Made by a program: the position numbers and the translations under genes
Notes under the pieces: model-generated
The model's input: only the letters and a program-made list of their open reading frames with translations
Told to the model about the DNA's origin: nothing
Database searches by the model: none
Virus record (IMG/VR): IMGVR_UViG_3300023174_000199
Span: 1 to 56,618 of that record
Source: a virus
Length of the DNA stretch: 56,618 bases
Direction: 5' to 3' (one strand)
Shown here: piece by piece, positions 48,001 to 55,591 of the stretch
How the letters are laid out: each line of letters starts with the position of its first letter
How positions within the stretch are numbered: position 1 is the first letter of the stretch

Positions 48001-49223
48001 TGAGTGAGGGAAGTTCTGTTATATTCGATGTTACAACAACCAATTTTGGTACAGGAACATTATACTGGTCAACAAATATAGTTTCAGGTACTGTTAATAC
48101 TTCAGACTTTACCGATAGTGTTTTAACTGGTACTGTAAGTATTTCAAATAACACCGGCACAATAACGAGAACATTAGTAAATGATACTTCAACAGAAGGT
48201 ACCGAGCAGTTTACACTTACATTAAGAACAGGGTCTACAAGTGGTGATCCACAGGCAACAAGTAGTACAGTAAGTATATCAGATACATCGGTTACACCTC
48301 CTCCGTACTATCCTCCATATTATGCGCCATACTATCCTCCATATTATGCGCCATATTATCCACCTGCACCATATTATCCTCCCGTCTATACACCCGGTAC
48401 TCAATCATACAGCCCGGGTTCGTATGGTTTTAGTGTCCCTTACGGTGTAACTTTCTTATATGTAGAAGTTATAGGTGGCGGTGGTGTTGGATCTCAAAAT
48501 GGCGGTGGAGGAGGCGGAGGCGGTGCACATGCGGTACAGCAATTCGTTGTATCGCAAGGTCAGTATGTATCTATTTCTGTCGGCGATGGCGCTCAAACAT
48601 ATGGTGTTTCAGCTGGGGCTACTTCTGTTACTGTATATGGGAATAATGGCGGTACTATAACAGCTGGTGCTGGCCAAAACGGTAGCTGGGTTGGCGGAGC
48701 AGGTGGTGCAGGTGGCGTCCCAAGTGGTAGTATGGCCCGCGGGTATTCAGGCGGTGCTGGGGGTACTGGAAACTACACTTACGCGGGCGGTGGCGGCGGT
48801 GGTGCTGCTGGTGGTAATGGTGCTGGTGGAGCAGGTGGTAGCGCAAATGGCGGTGCTGGCTCTAACGGTGAGGCTAGTGCAGGCGGTGGAGGTGGCGGTG
48901 GTTACTTCTCTTTCAGTCAAGGTTCAGCCGCAGCTAATCAGTCCGGCATGGGCGGTGGTGGAGGTGGTTCAGGGGCACTCTTGTTAGGTGGGGGAAACGC
49001 TGCAGGTACCGGTGGCAGCGGTGGTGGTTTTGGCGGTAACGCACCTCAAGGTGGCAGTGGTGGTGGCGGTGGCGCATCCGGTGGTGCAGGGTTTCATAAT
49101 GGGCAGACTTATACAACTTCTGGATCAGGTGGTAATTATGGTGGTGGTGGCGGATCAGCCGGTGGTAATGGCGGTGGTTATAGCTCAACTGCAGGCTCTG
49201 GTCTTGCTGTACTTAATTGGTAA
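45027..49223 (+). CDS. Large nested glycine-rich adhesin with Calx-beta domains
   Basis: A 1398-aa protein. Residues about 24-50 (VYRIVPSVTSVNEGSAVTFT...NFGT) are the first strands of a Calx-beta domain. The rest of that domain (TGTLYWSTISQSGTVNGADF...) appears only from about residue 900; a second, uninterrupted Calx-beta follows (about 980-1090). Between lie glycine-rich modules of the scheme TTPG-x-x-x-W-x-x-PxGVTSVSVVAVGGGG ... GAVRIIWAG. About 1092-1122 is a Tyr/Pro repeat, then a final glycine-rich module (about 1125-1398). Glycine-rich tips of this kind (as in T2-type gp38) form poly-glycine-II bundles that display receptor-binding loops. I infer receptor binding. Confidence 0.82.
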   Translation: MPIIRTFARNSARAKGLGTNSSVYRIVPSVTSVNEGSAVTFTITTQNFGTLASDPSVVGSYTTPGSYSYTVPSGVTSMQAIAIGGGGGGSAAGLDSGNPGQGGGGGGGAYKNNIPVTQGDVFSIIVGAGGAGAASSGGAGTSGGTSSVTLNGSTVLVQANGGQAGGSSNYVPAGQAVFTTPGNQTWIAPAGVTSVSVVAVGGGGAGTSYIFNGGPGGAGGALVYKNNITVVPGQTYQVVVGARGTISADNNSTTLSGKASSFTAAFGTMTAGGGLGGVGGGGAGQPSGTYDAGFAGGTAGGGGYGGWPGGGGGAAGYAGIGGAGGVGNGAMAMNGQGGGGGGGGWVSGGGGGGGVGLLGQGTSGTGQNGGGSGGSGGASGGTIGGGGGEATGGAYGGGGAGNFNGGDGGTSTGSNGANGAVRIIWAGSSGVTRTFPSTNTTDIIDSVVAYVPAGQVAYTTPGIVNWTCPTGVTSVSVVAVGGGGTGGTGTGAGPYPNGGGGGGLGWKNNITVVPGQTYQVVVGAGGGGSHFINSSIVAGLGGGRPTGGGFVGDGGGNGGNSHPEDNGNATYGVSGGGGGAGGYTGNGGNAGAYSDAGTYNTNAEFTVLLAPTAGSGGGGGGGAVLGTGYTNGTTGGGGVGILGQGANGAAGSYTRGGLGGYPTGTGIAGRGGSGGADGAVTNGFPGANGGNYGGGASSGFGGNNTQPGAPGTGAVRIIWAGTSGVTRAFPSTNTQDIIDTTSGSSAAGGAGVIGDVLGIGGRGGAGDGSTILSRAGSGYYSGGGGGYYSAGSPHWGGSGGGGSGLNYPPSVFSTGQNARGVYDLSSGVQTVPGTGINGGSSGSQGSQSSGGPYSGTNNGANGGAGGGYGGGGGGGSYNSAGGAGSNGAVRLSSLATVPTGTLYWSTISQSGTVNGADFSDSAMSGSVTINNNQGTITRTLANDLTTEGVETFALQLRTDSTSGAIVAQSPDISIGDTSGTITYAIAPRSGTVSEGSSVIFDVTTTNFGTGTLYWSTNIVSGTVNTSDFTDSVLTGTVSISNNTGTITRTLVNDTSTEGTEQFTLTLRTGSTSGDPQATSSTVSISDTSVTPPPYYPPYYAPYYPPYYAPYYPPAPYYPPVYTPGTQSYSPGSYGFSVPYGVTFLYVEVIGGGGVGSQNGGGGGGGGAHAVQQFVVSQGQYVSISVGDGAQTYGVSAGATSVTVYGNNGGTITAGAGQNGSWVGGAGGAGGVPSGSMARGYSGGAGGTGNYTYAGGGGGGAAGGNGAGGAGGSANGGAGSNGEASAGGGGGGGYFSFSQGSAAANQSGMGGGGGGSGALLLGGGNAAGTGGSGGGFGGNAPQGGSGGGGGASGGAGFHNGQTYTTSGSGGNYGGGGGSAGGNGGGYSSTAGSGLAVLNW
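45534..47255 (+). repeat. Two nested glycine-rich module copies
   Basis: Two tandem modules, each starting YVPAGQ-AVF/AY-TTPG and ending GAVRIIWAG-S/T-SGVTR-T/A-FPSTNT-DIID, interrupt an incomplete first module. Flanks are GSS on the left (about 45522-45530) and GSS on the right (about 47253-47261), as expected if the block was inserted or expanded at that point. Confidence 0.6.
48306..48395 (+). repeat. Tandem Tyr/Pro repeat
   Basis: Two perfect 24-bp copies at 48306-48329 and 48330-48353, followed by degenerate copies to about 48395. They encode YYPPYYAP repeats. Such a segment is likely extended and stiff and may separate the Calx-beta domains from the C-terminal glycine-rich module. Confidence 0.9.
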
Positions 49224-49236
49224 TAAGTATCTCAGG

Positions 49237-49244
49237 TATAAATA
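49237..49244 (+). promoter_or_regulatory. Late promoter
   Basis: Perfect TATAAATA in the 44-base gap after the large adhesin; a GGAA-type SD and ATG 49268 follow. Confidence 0.75.
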
Positions 49245-49267
49245 TTGTAAATAGACTAGGAACATAA

Positions 49268-49804
49268 ATGGCTTATATCGGTAGATCCCCTGCTTTCGGG
49301 GCATTTCAAACACAAACTCTGACACCTAACGGTTCGGCGGTTACCTTTACTTTACAATACCCAGCACCCTCGCCATCTTCAATATTGGTTTCGGTTAACG
49401 GGGTATTGCAGCAACCCGTTTCGGCATATACGCTGCAAGGTGGTGGATCTCAAATTGTCTTCACGGAGGCAATTGAAGTCGGCGCTCAGGTTTTTATTAT
49501 TTTCCTTGGAGAAAAATATACTGTTGCAACGCTAGGTAATAGTAGTGTTACGGAGGCCATGATTGTCGATCGTACTATTACATCTACTAAATTATCAAAC
49601 ACCGGGGTCGTGCTAGGTACGTACGGTTTAACAGCAAATTCAAAAATAACTATCAGCGTAGATAGCGCCGGTCGTGTCTTAAACGCTGCAACGGTTGGTA
49701 TTGATAACGTACCACAAGCAAACGTCACGAATTTAACAACAACTTTAGCTACAAAAGCATCGACCGGTAAAGCTATTGCCATGTCGCTGGTATTCGGAGG
49801 ATAA
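49268..49804 (+). CDS. Tail fibre base protein
   Basis: A 178-aa protein with the common opening MAYIGRSPAFGAFQTQTLTP, then FTLQYPAPSPSSILVSVNGV and FIIFLGEKYTV, a beta domain frequent at the start of marine phage fibre proteins. The later VTEAMIVDRTITSTKLSNTG and TANSKITISVDSAGRVL are shaft motifs. The frame stops after KAIAMSLVFGG, like a truncated fibre; the next short gene starts after 3 bases. Confidence 0.8.
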   Translation: MAYIGRSPAFGAFQTQTLTPNGSAVTFTLQYPAPSPSSILVSVNGVLQQPVSAYTLQGGGSQIVFTEAIEVGAQVFIIFLGEKYTVATLGNSSVTEAMIVDRTITSTKLSNTGVVLGTYGLTANSKITISVDSAGRVLNAATVGIDNVPQANVTNLTTTLATKASTGKAIAMSLVFGG

Positions 49805-49807
49805 AAA

Positions 49808-50182
49808 ATGGCTGCACCAAATATTGTCAACACAGGTAACATTTTCGGTAGAACATACGGTAACGTATTAACTACCAGTAACTATGTACAGGTATCAAAT
49901 CCTGCTGCTAGTGGAAATGTAATTAAAATTAACTCAATTATGATCTCTAACGTTTACGCCGGTGGCGCTGCAAACGCAAGTATCGAATTGAATGCTTCTG
50001 CAACAGGCGCCGGGCAAGCAACAAGACTTGCATCTGCGGTCTCTATTCCTGCCCAGGCTGCTCTTATCTTAATCGATAAGTCCACCTCGTTCTATCTCGA
50101 AGAAAATACTTCCATCAAAGGATTCGCAAGTTCTAACTCTAATTGTGAGATTATGATTTCGTACGAAGTTATTAGCCTGTAA
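49808..50182 (+). CDS. Small beta-rich fibre or decoration protein
   Basis: A 124-aa protein: IFGRTYGNVLTTSNYVQVSN, INSIMISNVYAGGAANASIE and LIDKSTSFYLEENTSIKGFA. It shares its scheme with the 109-aa protein at 43033 and, like it, follows a short fibre-base gene and precedes a glycine-rich fibre. Probably an adaptor of the following adhesin. Function not otherwise known. Confidence 0.72.
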   Translation: MAAPNIVNTGNIFGRTYGNVLTTSNYVQVSNPAASGNVIKINSIMISNVYAGGAANASIELNASATGAGQATRLASAVSIPAQAALILIDKSTSFYLEENTSIKGFASSNSNCEIMISYEVISL

Positions 50183-50194
50183 GGTTGGAATCTA

Positions 50195-52810
50195 ATGAGT
50201 AAGAGATACAAAGGCGGTATACTATCCGCTACAGGAGCCGTATCACCGGGCGGTGCAAGAAACCCTGGTGTATGGACACTTGATCAACAGCTAGAAGAAA
50301 TTTACAACAGTGCTTGGCCAGGTTCAGGTGCTGTCGGTGAGATTTCGTTTGTTACCCCAGGTACGTATACTTGGGTTGCACCCGTAGGTGTGTACTCGGT
50401 ATCTGCTGTTGCAGTTGGGGGAGCAAGCACAAGCTCGTGGGATTCTGGATACGGGTATGCAAGTGGAGGTGGAGGGTTAGGGTGGAAAAATAATATTCCT
50501 GTTATACCTGGTAATTCTTATACTGTCGTTGTTGGACCAGGTACAAATAATAGAATGCTTGCACCAAGTTCAAGAGATTCGTATTTTATAAGTACCTCTG
50601 TCGTTGCTGGGCTCGGTGGGGCGAGTGGAGAATCACCCCAAAACGGAATTGGTGGTAATTTTGTAGGTGATGGCGGCGGTCGCGGGGGTAATGGAGGACA
50701 ACATTCACCTAACTCGTGGTCAGCTGCTGGCGGCGCCGGGGGTTATTCCGGTAATGGCGGAAACGGAGCAAATGCAGGTGCAGGCGCAGGTCAGAGTGGA
50801 TCAGGTGGCGGTGGTGGTGGTGGGGGAACGTTTGGATCGTTTCCCAATGCGCTAGGTTTTGGTGGAGGTGGTGTTGGTATATTAGGCCAGGGTGCTAATG
50901 GTTTAGGCGGCTCTTCTGGGTCCGAACCTGTAGGGGGTGGTGGTTCAGGTGGGGCAAATGGTAGCAGTACTTCTGGGGGACTGTATGGTGGCGGTGGTTC
51001 AATAAGCGGTTCTGGTGGTAGTGGTGCTGTTCGTCTTATTTGGTCAACTAATCAAACAGTTACGCGAACATTCCCCTCTACAAATACTGGTGTTCTTTCC
51101 AATGCATCCACAGCAACTGGCTTAGGTCAAGTCGATTTTACAACTCCAGGTTCACATACATGGATAGCGCCTACAGGTATAACGAATATTTCTGTTGTTG
51201 CAATTGGCGGTGGCGGAGGTGGTTCTGTTGGTTTAGGTAACGGGTCTGATGGTTTGAAACAGACCGGTGGTGGTGGTGGTGGGTTACGGTATGTAAATAA
51301 TATTACTGTGGTACCAGGACAATCATACCCAGTTATCGTCGGTGCGGGTGGTGCTGGTGGTACAAACAGTACACCTAACGGTAGTAATGGAGGGAATAGT
51401 TCATTTAATACCAGTGTTCTTATTGCCACAGGCGGAGGCGGTGGTACGCTTGGTACCTCTGGTGCAAGTCCAGGGGTAGGTGGTGCTGGTGGTTCAGGCT
51501 CAGGTACAAACTCTGCTGGTGGTACCGGTGGTGCCGGTGGTACAGGTGGATCGGTTGACTTTGCAGGCTGTGGCGGTGGTGCTGGTGGTTATTCCGGTAA
51601 TGGTGGGGCTGGTGGTTATAGCCCTGTGGGTGCACCGGACCCTGCTTTTAATAATGGCGCAGCTGGGACCGGTGGTGGAGGCGGCGGGGGATATGGGTAC
51701 GGTAACAGTAGCGGTGGCGCTGGCGGCGGTGGGGTTGGCTTACTCGGCCAGGGTGCTAATGGTGCAGGTGGCTACGGGCCTAGTATTTCATTCCAATATA
51801 ATGCCGGTCAAGGTGGATCAGGTGGTAGTTCTGGGTTGCCTACAAGCGGTAGCTATGGAATGAACGGTGGTAACGGTGGTAACTATGGTGGTGGTGGTGG
51901 TAGTGCAAGGTATGGTGGTCTATACTATGGTACTGCTGGTACGGGTGGTGGTGGCGCAGTTCGCATTATTTACGCATCAGATAACACGGTCACAAGAACG
52001 TATCCTTCTACTAACACCGATAATTTAAATAACGCAATTCCAGCCGGTCAAAGAGAATATACAACTCCTGGTACGTATTCCTGGGAAGCTCCTACCGGGG
52101 TAACATCAGTTGCTGTTGTTGCTATAGGTGGTGGAGGTTCAGGTGGTAGTGATAATAGCGGTGGTGGTGGTGGTGGTTTAGGTTGGAAAAATAACATTGC
52201 GGTTACACCAGGTTCTACCTATACAGTCGTTGTGGGTGCCGCTGGTCAAGCTAGTGCCGGTGGAGACTCATATTTTATATCGACAACTACAGTTAAAGGT
52301 GGTGGAGGTGCTGGCACGAGTGGATCCTATTTCGGAGGTTCCTATACAGGTGACGGCGGCGGTAGTGGAGGAAGCGGAGGATCTGTAGCGAGCGGTAGGG
52401 CATCTGGTGGCGGCGGCGCAGGTGGCTATTCAAGTAACGGGGGTGTTGGTGGTGCAGGTGGCTCGCGCTGGGGTGTAGGTGCTAATGGTTCAGGTGGCGG
52501 TGGTGGAGGTGGTGCTGGTGCTGACTGGGAAGGTGGTGCTGGTGGGGGTACCGGTCTATTAGGACAGGGTGCTGATGGGTTAGGTGCAACATCAGGGCAA
52601 GCTCCATTCTCACTCGGCTATGGCTTTACAGGTCAAGGAGGATCTGGAGGGCTTCCTGCTACTAATACAGCAGTACCCAATAATGGTTATGGTGGAGGTG
52701 ATGGAGGGGGTAACGGTGTTGGTGCTGGTACGGGTGCTGTTCGAATTATCTGGGCTGGTGGTACGGGTTTAATTAGATCATATCCTGCAACTAATACCGG
52801 TGATCTATAA
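50195..52810 (+). CDS. Glycine-rich adhesin with three tandem modules
   Basis: An 871-aa protein. The N-terminal 45 residues (KRYKGGILSATGAVSPGG, NPGVWTLDQQLEEIYNSAWP) form an attachment domain seen at the start of related phage proteins. Three modules follow: beginning FVTPGTYTWVAPVGVYSVSA, FTTPGSHTWIAPTGITNISV and YTTPGTYSWEAPTGVTSVAV. Each has GWKNNI/RYVNNI-x-VxPGxxYxVxVG, a long poly-Gly region, and ends GAVR-L/I-IW/Y...TFPSTNT or similar. It ends exactly at the end of the third module. Likely receptor binding, by composition and by analogy to glycine-rich tip proteins. Confidence 0.82.
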   Translation: MSKRYKGGILSATGAVSPGGARNPGVWTLDQQLEEIYNSAWPGSGAVGEISFVTPGTYTWVAPVGVYSVSAVAVGGASTSSWDSGYGYASGGGGLGWKNNIPVIPGNSYTVVVGPGTNNRMLAPSSRDSYFISTSVVAGLGGASGESPQNGIGGNFVGDGGGRGGNGGQHSPNSWSAAGGAGGYSGNGGNGANAGAGAGQSGSGGGGGGGGTFGSFPNALGFGGGGVGILGQGANGLGGSSGSEPVGGGGSGGANGSSTSGGLYGGGGSISGSGGSGAVRLIWSTNQTVTRTFPSTNTGVLSNASTATGLGQVDFTTPGSHTWIAPTGITNISVVAIGGGGGGSVGLGNGSDGLKQTGGGGGGLRYVNNITVVPGQSYPVIVGAGGAGGTNSTPNGSNGGNSSFNTSVLIATGGGGGTLGTSGASPGVGGAGGSGSGTNSAGGTGGAGGTGGSVDFAGCGGGAGGYSGNGGAGGYSPVGAPDPAFNNGAAGTGGGGGGGYGYGNSSGGAGGGGVGLLGQGANGAGGYGPSISFQYNAGQGGSGGSSGLPTSGSYGMNGGNGGNYGGGGGSARYGGLYYGTAGTGGGGAVRIIYASDNTVTRTYPSTNTDNLNNAIPAGQREYTTPGTYSWEAPTGVTSVAVVAIGGGGSGGSDNSGGGGGGLGWKNNIAVTPGSTYTVVVGAAGQASAGGDSYFISTTTVKGGGGAGTSGSYFGGSYTGDGGGSGGSGGSVASGRASGGGGAGGYSSNGGVGGAGGSRWGVGANGSGGGGGGGAGADWEGGAGGGTGLLGQGADGLGATSGQAPFSLGYGFTGQGGSGGLPATNTAVPNNGYGGGDGGGNGVGAGTGAVRIIWAGGTGLIRSYPATNTGDL

Positions 52811-52813
52811 ATA
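52806..52813 (+). promoter_or_regulatory. Late promoter overlapping a stop codon
   Basis: Perfect TATAAATA containing the TAA stop of the three-module adhesin, followed by TTAGGAG and ATG 52831. Confidence 0.7.
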
Positions 52814-52830
52814 TTTTATTAGGAGAAAAC

Positions 52831-53283
52831 ATGAGAGAATTTTTTATACAAATTAAAGACGGACAGCCATTTGAGCACCCGCTTGGTAGAACTAACATGC
52901 AGCATTTATTTCCGCAGCATGACTTAGATGTTACTGTACCAGATAACTTTGCGGTATTTCATAGAATACAAAGACCGCTACACACTAACCCCTATCAAAA
53001 GTCGATAGGACCGGTATATACATTTAATGATGCCGGTGAAGTGTATGATAAATGGGAACTCCTCGAGATGACTCCCGATGAAAAAGATGAAAAACAGAAC
53101 GCTGTTAAGGGTAACTGGGGTGGGCCTGCGTCGTGGATATTTGACGAAGAGATATGTCAAATGAAGCCACCAAAACCTTATCCAGGTAATATCGATGGTA
53201 CTCCTCCATACTATAAATGGAATGAAGAGACCCAGGATTGGGAAATGATAGAGTCTCTGCTACCCCCTATAAATAATACCTAA
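52831..53283 (+). CDS. Probable fibre assembly chaperone
   Basis: A 150-aa protein, unlike its glycine-rich neighbours: mixed composition, many Trp, Pro and acidic residues. MREFFIQIKDGQPFEHPLGR, then MQHLFPQHDLDVTVPDNFAV, KWELLEMTPDEKDEKQNAVK and PYYKWNEETQDWEMIESL. The Y-x-W-N/D-E-x-x-x-x-W closing pattern is typical of phage fibre assembly or attachment proteins. Its placement between two adhesins and its own late promoter and SD agree with a chaperone role. Not proven. Confidence 0.65.
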   Translation: MREFFIQIKDGQPFEHPLGRTNMQHLFPQHDLDVTVPDNFAVFHRIQRPLHTNPYQKSIGPVYTFNDAGEVYDKWELLEMTPDEKDEKQNAVKGNWGGPASWIFDEEICQMKPPKPYPGNIDGTPPYYKWNEETQDWEMIESLLPPINNT

Positions 53284-53298
53284 TAGTACAGGAATAAC

Positions 53299-55146
53299 AT
53301 GCGTTACGCTGGCGGGTTTGTTACAAAATACGGGGTTGATCCTACGAGCAAATCCTCGTCTGCCCGCGCCAGTGGGATATGGCATTTGTCCGATATAACT
53401 AAGTATCAAGCTACAAACTCGTGGCCAACAGCCGGGTTTTACCCAGCTGGTGAGACGATTTATACTACAGCTGGTTCTTATACCTTTGTAGTACCAGAAG
53501 GCGTTACTCAGGTATCTGTAGTATGTGTTGGACCTGGTCACTCTAGTACAAGCGGGACAGACACTGGCAATTCTTCTTTTGGTTCTTATGTAATTGCAGA
53601 GGGTGGCGGCAAAATTGCTAACGGTGGGAAGAGTGCAGCTGGTTTATTCTATACTACCGGTACAAGAAGCGGTACAGCGTTTTCAGGCGGTGGTTCAGGT
53701 GGTCATGGTGGTGTTGGTGGTGCTAATTATGGCGCCGGGGGCGGGGGCGCTGGGGGCTATTCTGGTGCCGGTGGTAACGCTGATGATCCGGGGCTAGGCG
53801 GAGGCGGAGGCGGAGGTGCAGGCGCAGGCGCTGACTCAGGTTGGTACGGGTCTGGGGGAGGTGGAGTTGGTTTATTTGGTCAAGGTACCAGCGGTCCAAG
53901 ACCAACGTTAAATTCTGGTTATGCAACCCACGGTGGTCCAGGTAGACCTGGTTCAGGTGGCGGTGAGGGTACGAGTTCTCAAACTTCTGGCGCTGGTGGT
54001 GACTATGGTGGTGGTGCTGGTGCTTATACAGGGGGCGGTGGTGCCGGTGGCGCATTAGTTTATGGTAATAATATTGCTGTAACCCCCGGTCAAACAATAA
54101 CGGTAGTTGTAGGCGCATCCGATCAGCCAAAAACATCATTCCCTGCCACCGGGGGTGGTAATGGCGCTGTTCGCGTTGTTTGGGCAAGAGCATCGGCAGG
54201 AATTACAAGATCGTTTCCTTATACAAACGTAGGTGAACTGTCTGGCGATAGTCCAACGTTTTCACCTACGATTAGTGTCCCGGCAGGTCAAATAGAATTT
54301 ACAACACCCGGTACATTTTCCTGGGTAGCTCCAACCGGTGTAACAACAGTATCCGTTGTTGCTGTTGGTGGTGGAGCGGGTGGGTACGGTAGTTCTGGTG
54401 GTGCGGGCGGTGAACTTCGTTACATTAATAACGTCTCTGTAACACCTGGTCAATCTTATGAGGTTAAAGTTGGTGGTGGAGGTCGTCACTTTGTAACGGA
54501 TGATCAGGATAAAGGTAATGCTTCTTCCTTTAGTTCTGTTATACAGGCTAATGGTGGAGGGATACCTTATGACTATCCAAATAATCCTGATTTTACTAAC
54601 AATTCTAAAAGAACGGCTGGGTTCGGTGGCACAGGCTTCCTGGGTGGTTTAGGAGGCGCTGGGTCAGGCGCTTTTGGCGGTGGTGGAGGCGGGGCCGGTG
54701 GTTACTCCGGTGTAGGTGGTAACGGCACTAACGGTAGTGCGGGTAATGCAACCGCCGGTCAAGGTGGTGCGGGTGGTGGAGGTGGTTATACAGGTACTAG
54801 TTATCAATCTGGAATAAACAGCGGATCAATACAAGGTTCGGGCGGTGGTGTAGGGCTGCTAGGTGAAGGAGCAAGCGGAGCAGCTGGTAGTAATTTTATA
54901 AATGGTCAAAACCTTACATCAGCGCTTAACGGTGGTGGTGGATCCGGAGGAGCAAGATCAACAAGGTATCCACCTACACAAATTGATAATACAACACAAG
55001 CGGATATGACATACGGTGGCGGAGGCGGTGCAGGCGGTAATGGTAATGTTTCGAACTCTGGTGCTAGTGGTGCAGTTCGTATAATTTGGGCAGGCACTTC
55101 CGGTATTACACGAGCGTATCCTTCGACTAATACCGGTAATCTATAA
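53299..55146 (+). CDS. Glycine-rich adhesin with two modules, first one rearranged
   Basis: A 615-aa protein. The N-terminus MRYAGGFVTKYGVDPTSKSS, GIWHLSDITKYQATNSWP is an attachment domain like that of the 871-aa adhesin. Module 1 starts YTTAGSYTFVVPEGVTQVSV; its NNIAVTPGQTITVVVGAS strand segment lies after, not before, the glycine-rich region, followed by GAVRVVWARASAGITRSFPY. Module 2 (from about residue 328) has the usual order and ends GAVRIIWAGTSGITRAYPST. Probably receptor binding. An intrinsic terminator follows. Confidence 0.82.
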   Translation: MRYAGGFVTKYGVDPTSKSSSARASGIWHLSDITKYQATNSWPTAGFYPAGETIYTTAGSYTFVVPEGVTQVSVVCVGPGHSSTSGTDTGNSSFGSYVIAEGGGKIANGGKSAAGLFYTTGTRSGTAFSGGGSGGHGGVGGANYGAGGGGAGGYSGAGGNADDPGLGGGGGGGAGAGADSGWYGSGGGGVGLFGQGTSGPRPTLNSGYATHGGPGRPGSGGGEGTSSQTSGAGGDYGGGAGAYTGGGGAGGALVYGNNIAVTPGQTITVVVGASDQPKTSFPATGGGNGAVRVVWARASAGITRSFPYTNVGELSGDSPTFSPTISVPAGQIEFTTPGTFSWVAPTGVTTVSVVAVGGGAGGYGSSGGAGGELRYINNVSVTPGQSYEVKVGGGGRHFVTDDQDKGNASSFSSVIQANGGGIPYDYPNNPDFTNNSKRTAGFGGTGFLGGLGGAGSGAFGGGGGGAGGYSGVGGNGTNGSAGNATAGQGGAGGGGGYTGTSYQSGINSGSIQGSGGGVGLLGEGASGAAGSNFINGQNLTSALNGGGGSGGARSTRYPPTQIDNTTQADMTYGGGGGAGGNGNVSNSGASGAVRIIWAGTSGITRAYPSTNTGNL

Positions 55147-55164
55147 CATTACCCTACGAAAAAG

Positions 55165-55188
55165 AAAGGGCCGATAGGCCCTTTTTTT
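55165..55188 (+). terminator. Rho-independent terminator
   Basis: AAAGGGCC (55165-55172) pairs with GGCCCTTT (55177-55184) around a GATA loop, continuing into T to 55188. It ends the adhesin block. Confidence 0.92.
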
Positions 55189-55221
55189 ATATAAGACTGA
55201 AAGCTTGTGGTTACTACAACC

Positions 55222-55229
55222 ATAAATAA
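55222..55229 (+). promoter_or_regulatory. Late promoter
   Basis: CATAAATA 32 nt before ATG 55262, with TTAGGGA as SD. It restarts transcription after the terminator. Confidence 0.65.
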
Positions 55230-55261
55230 TTCAATTAAACGAATATCTTTTAGGGAAACCC

Positions 55262-55591
55262 ATGGCAGTTACATCTAACTTAGTGATTGATCAAGGTGCT
55301 AACTTCACCGTAACTATTAACTATAGCGATGATAGCGGTGTACCCAATAACCTGACTGGTTATACAGCACGCGCACAGATGCGCAAATCATACTATTCAG
55401 CAAATTCTATCAGCTTTACCTCTACAATTACAGATGCCGCAAACGGTGAAATTAGTCTTTCTATGACTGCTGCAAATACCAGTAATGTTAAGCCCGGCCG
55501 TTATGTGTACGATGTGACTGTTGGTCTTGGTATTAATGTGCTTAGAATTGTAGAGGGTATTGTTACGGTTCTACCCGGAGTTACCAGATAA
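55262..55591 (+). CDS. Small Ig-like virion protein
   Basis: A 109-aa protein. FTVTINYSDDSGVPNNLTGY, then ARAQMRKSYYSANSISFTST and the end GRYVYDVTVGLGINVLRIVE, VTVLPGVTR, is a beta-sandwich plan found in small phage structural proteins, for example those encoded just before fibre genes. Directly followed by the next fibre gene with no gap. Probably a fibre or baseplate connector. Confidence 0.8.
   Translation: MAVTSNLVIDQGANFTVTINYSDDSGVPNNLTGYTARAQMRKSYYSANSISFTSTITDAANGEISLSMTAANTSNVKPGRYVYDVTVGLGINVLRIVEGIVTVLPGVTR

Noticed and set aside
46132-52772. Long open frames in other phases within the glycine-rich adhesin genes (plus and minus strand)
   Set aside because: GGN-rich coding makes the other phases open by composition (Val-rich, or His/Pro/Arg-rich); no RBS and no family resemblance.
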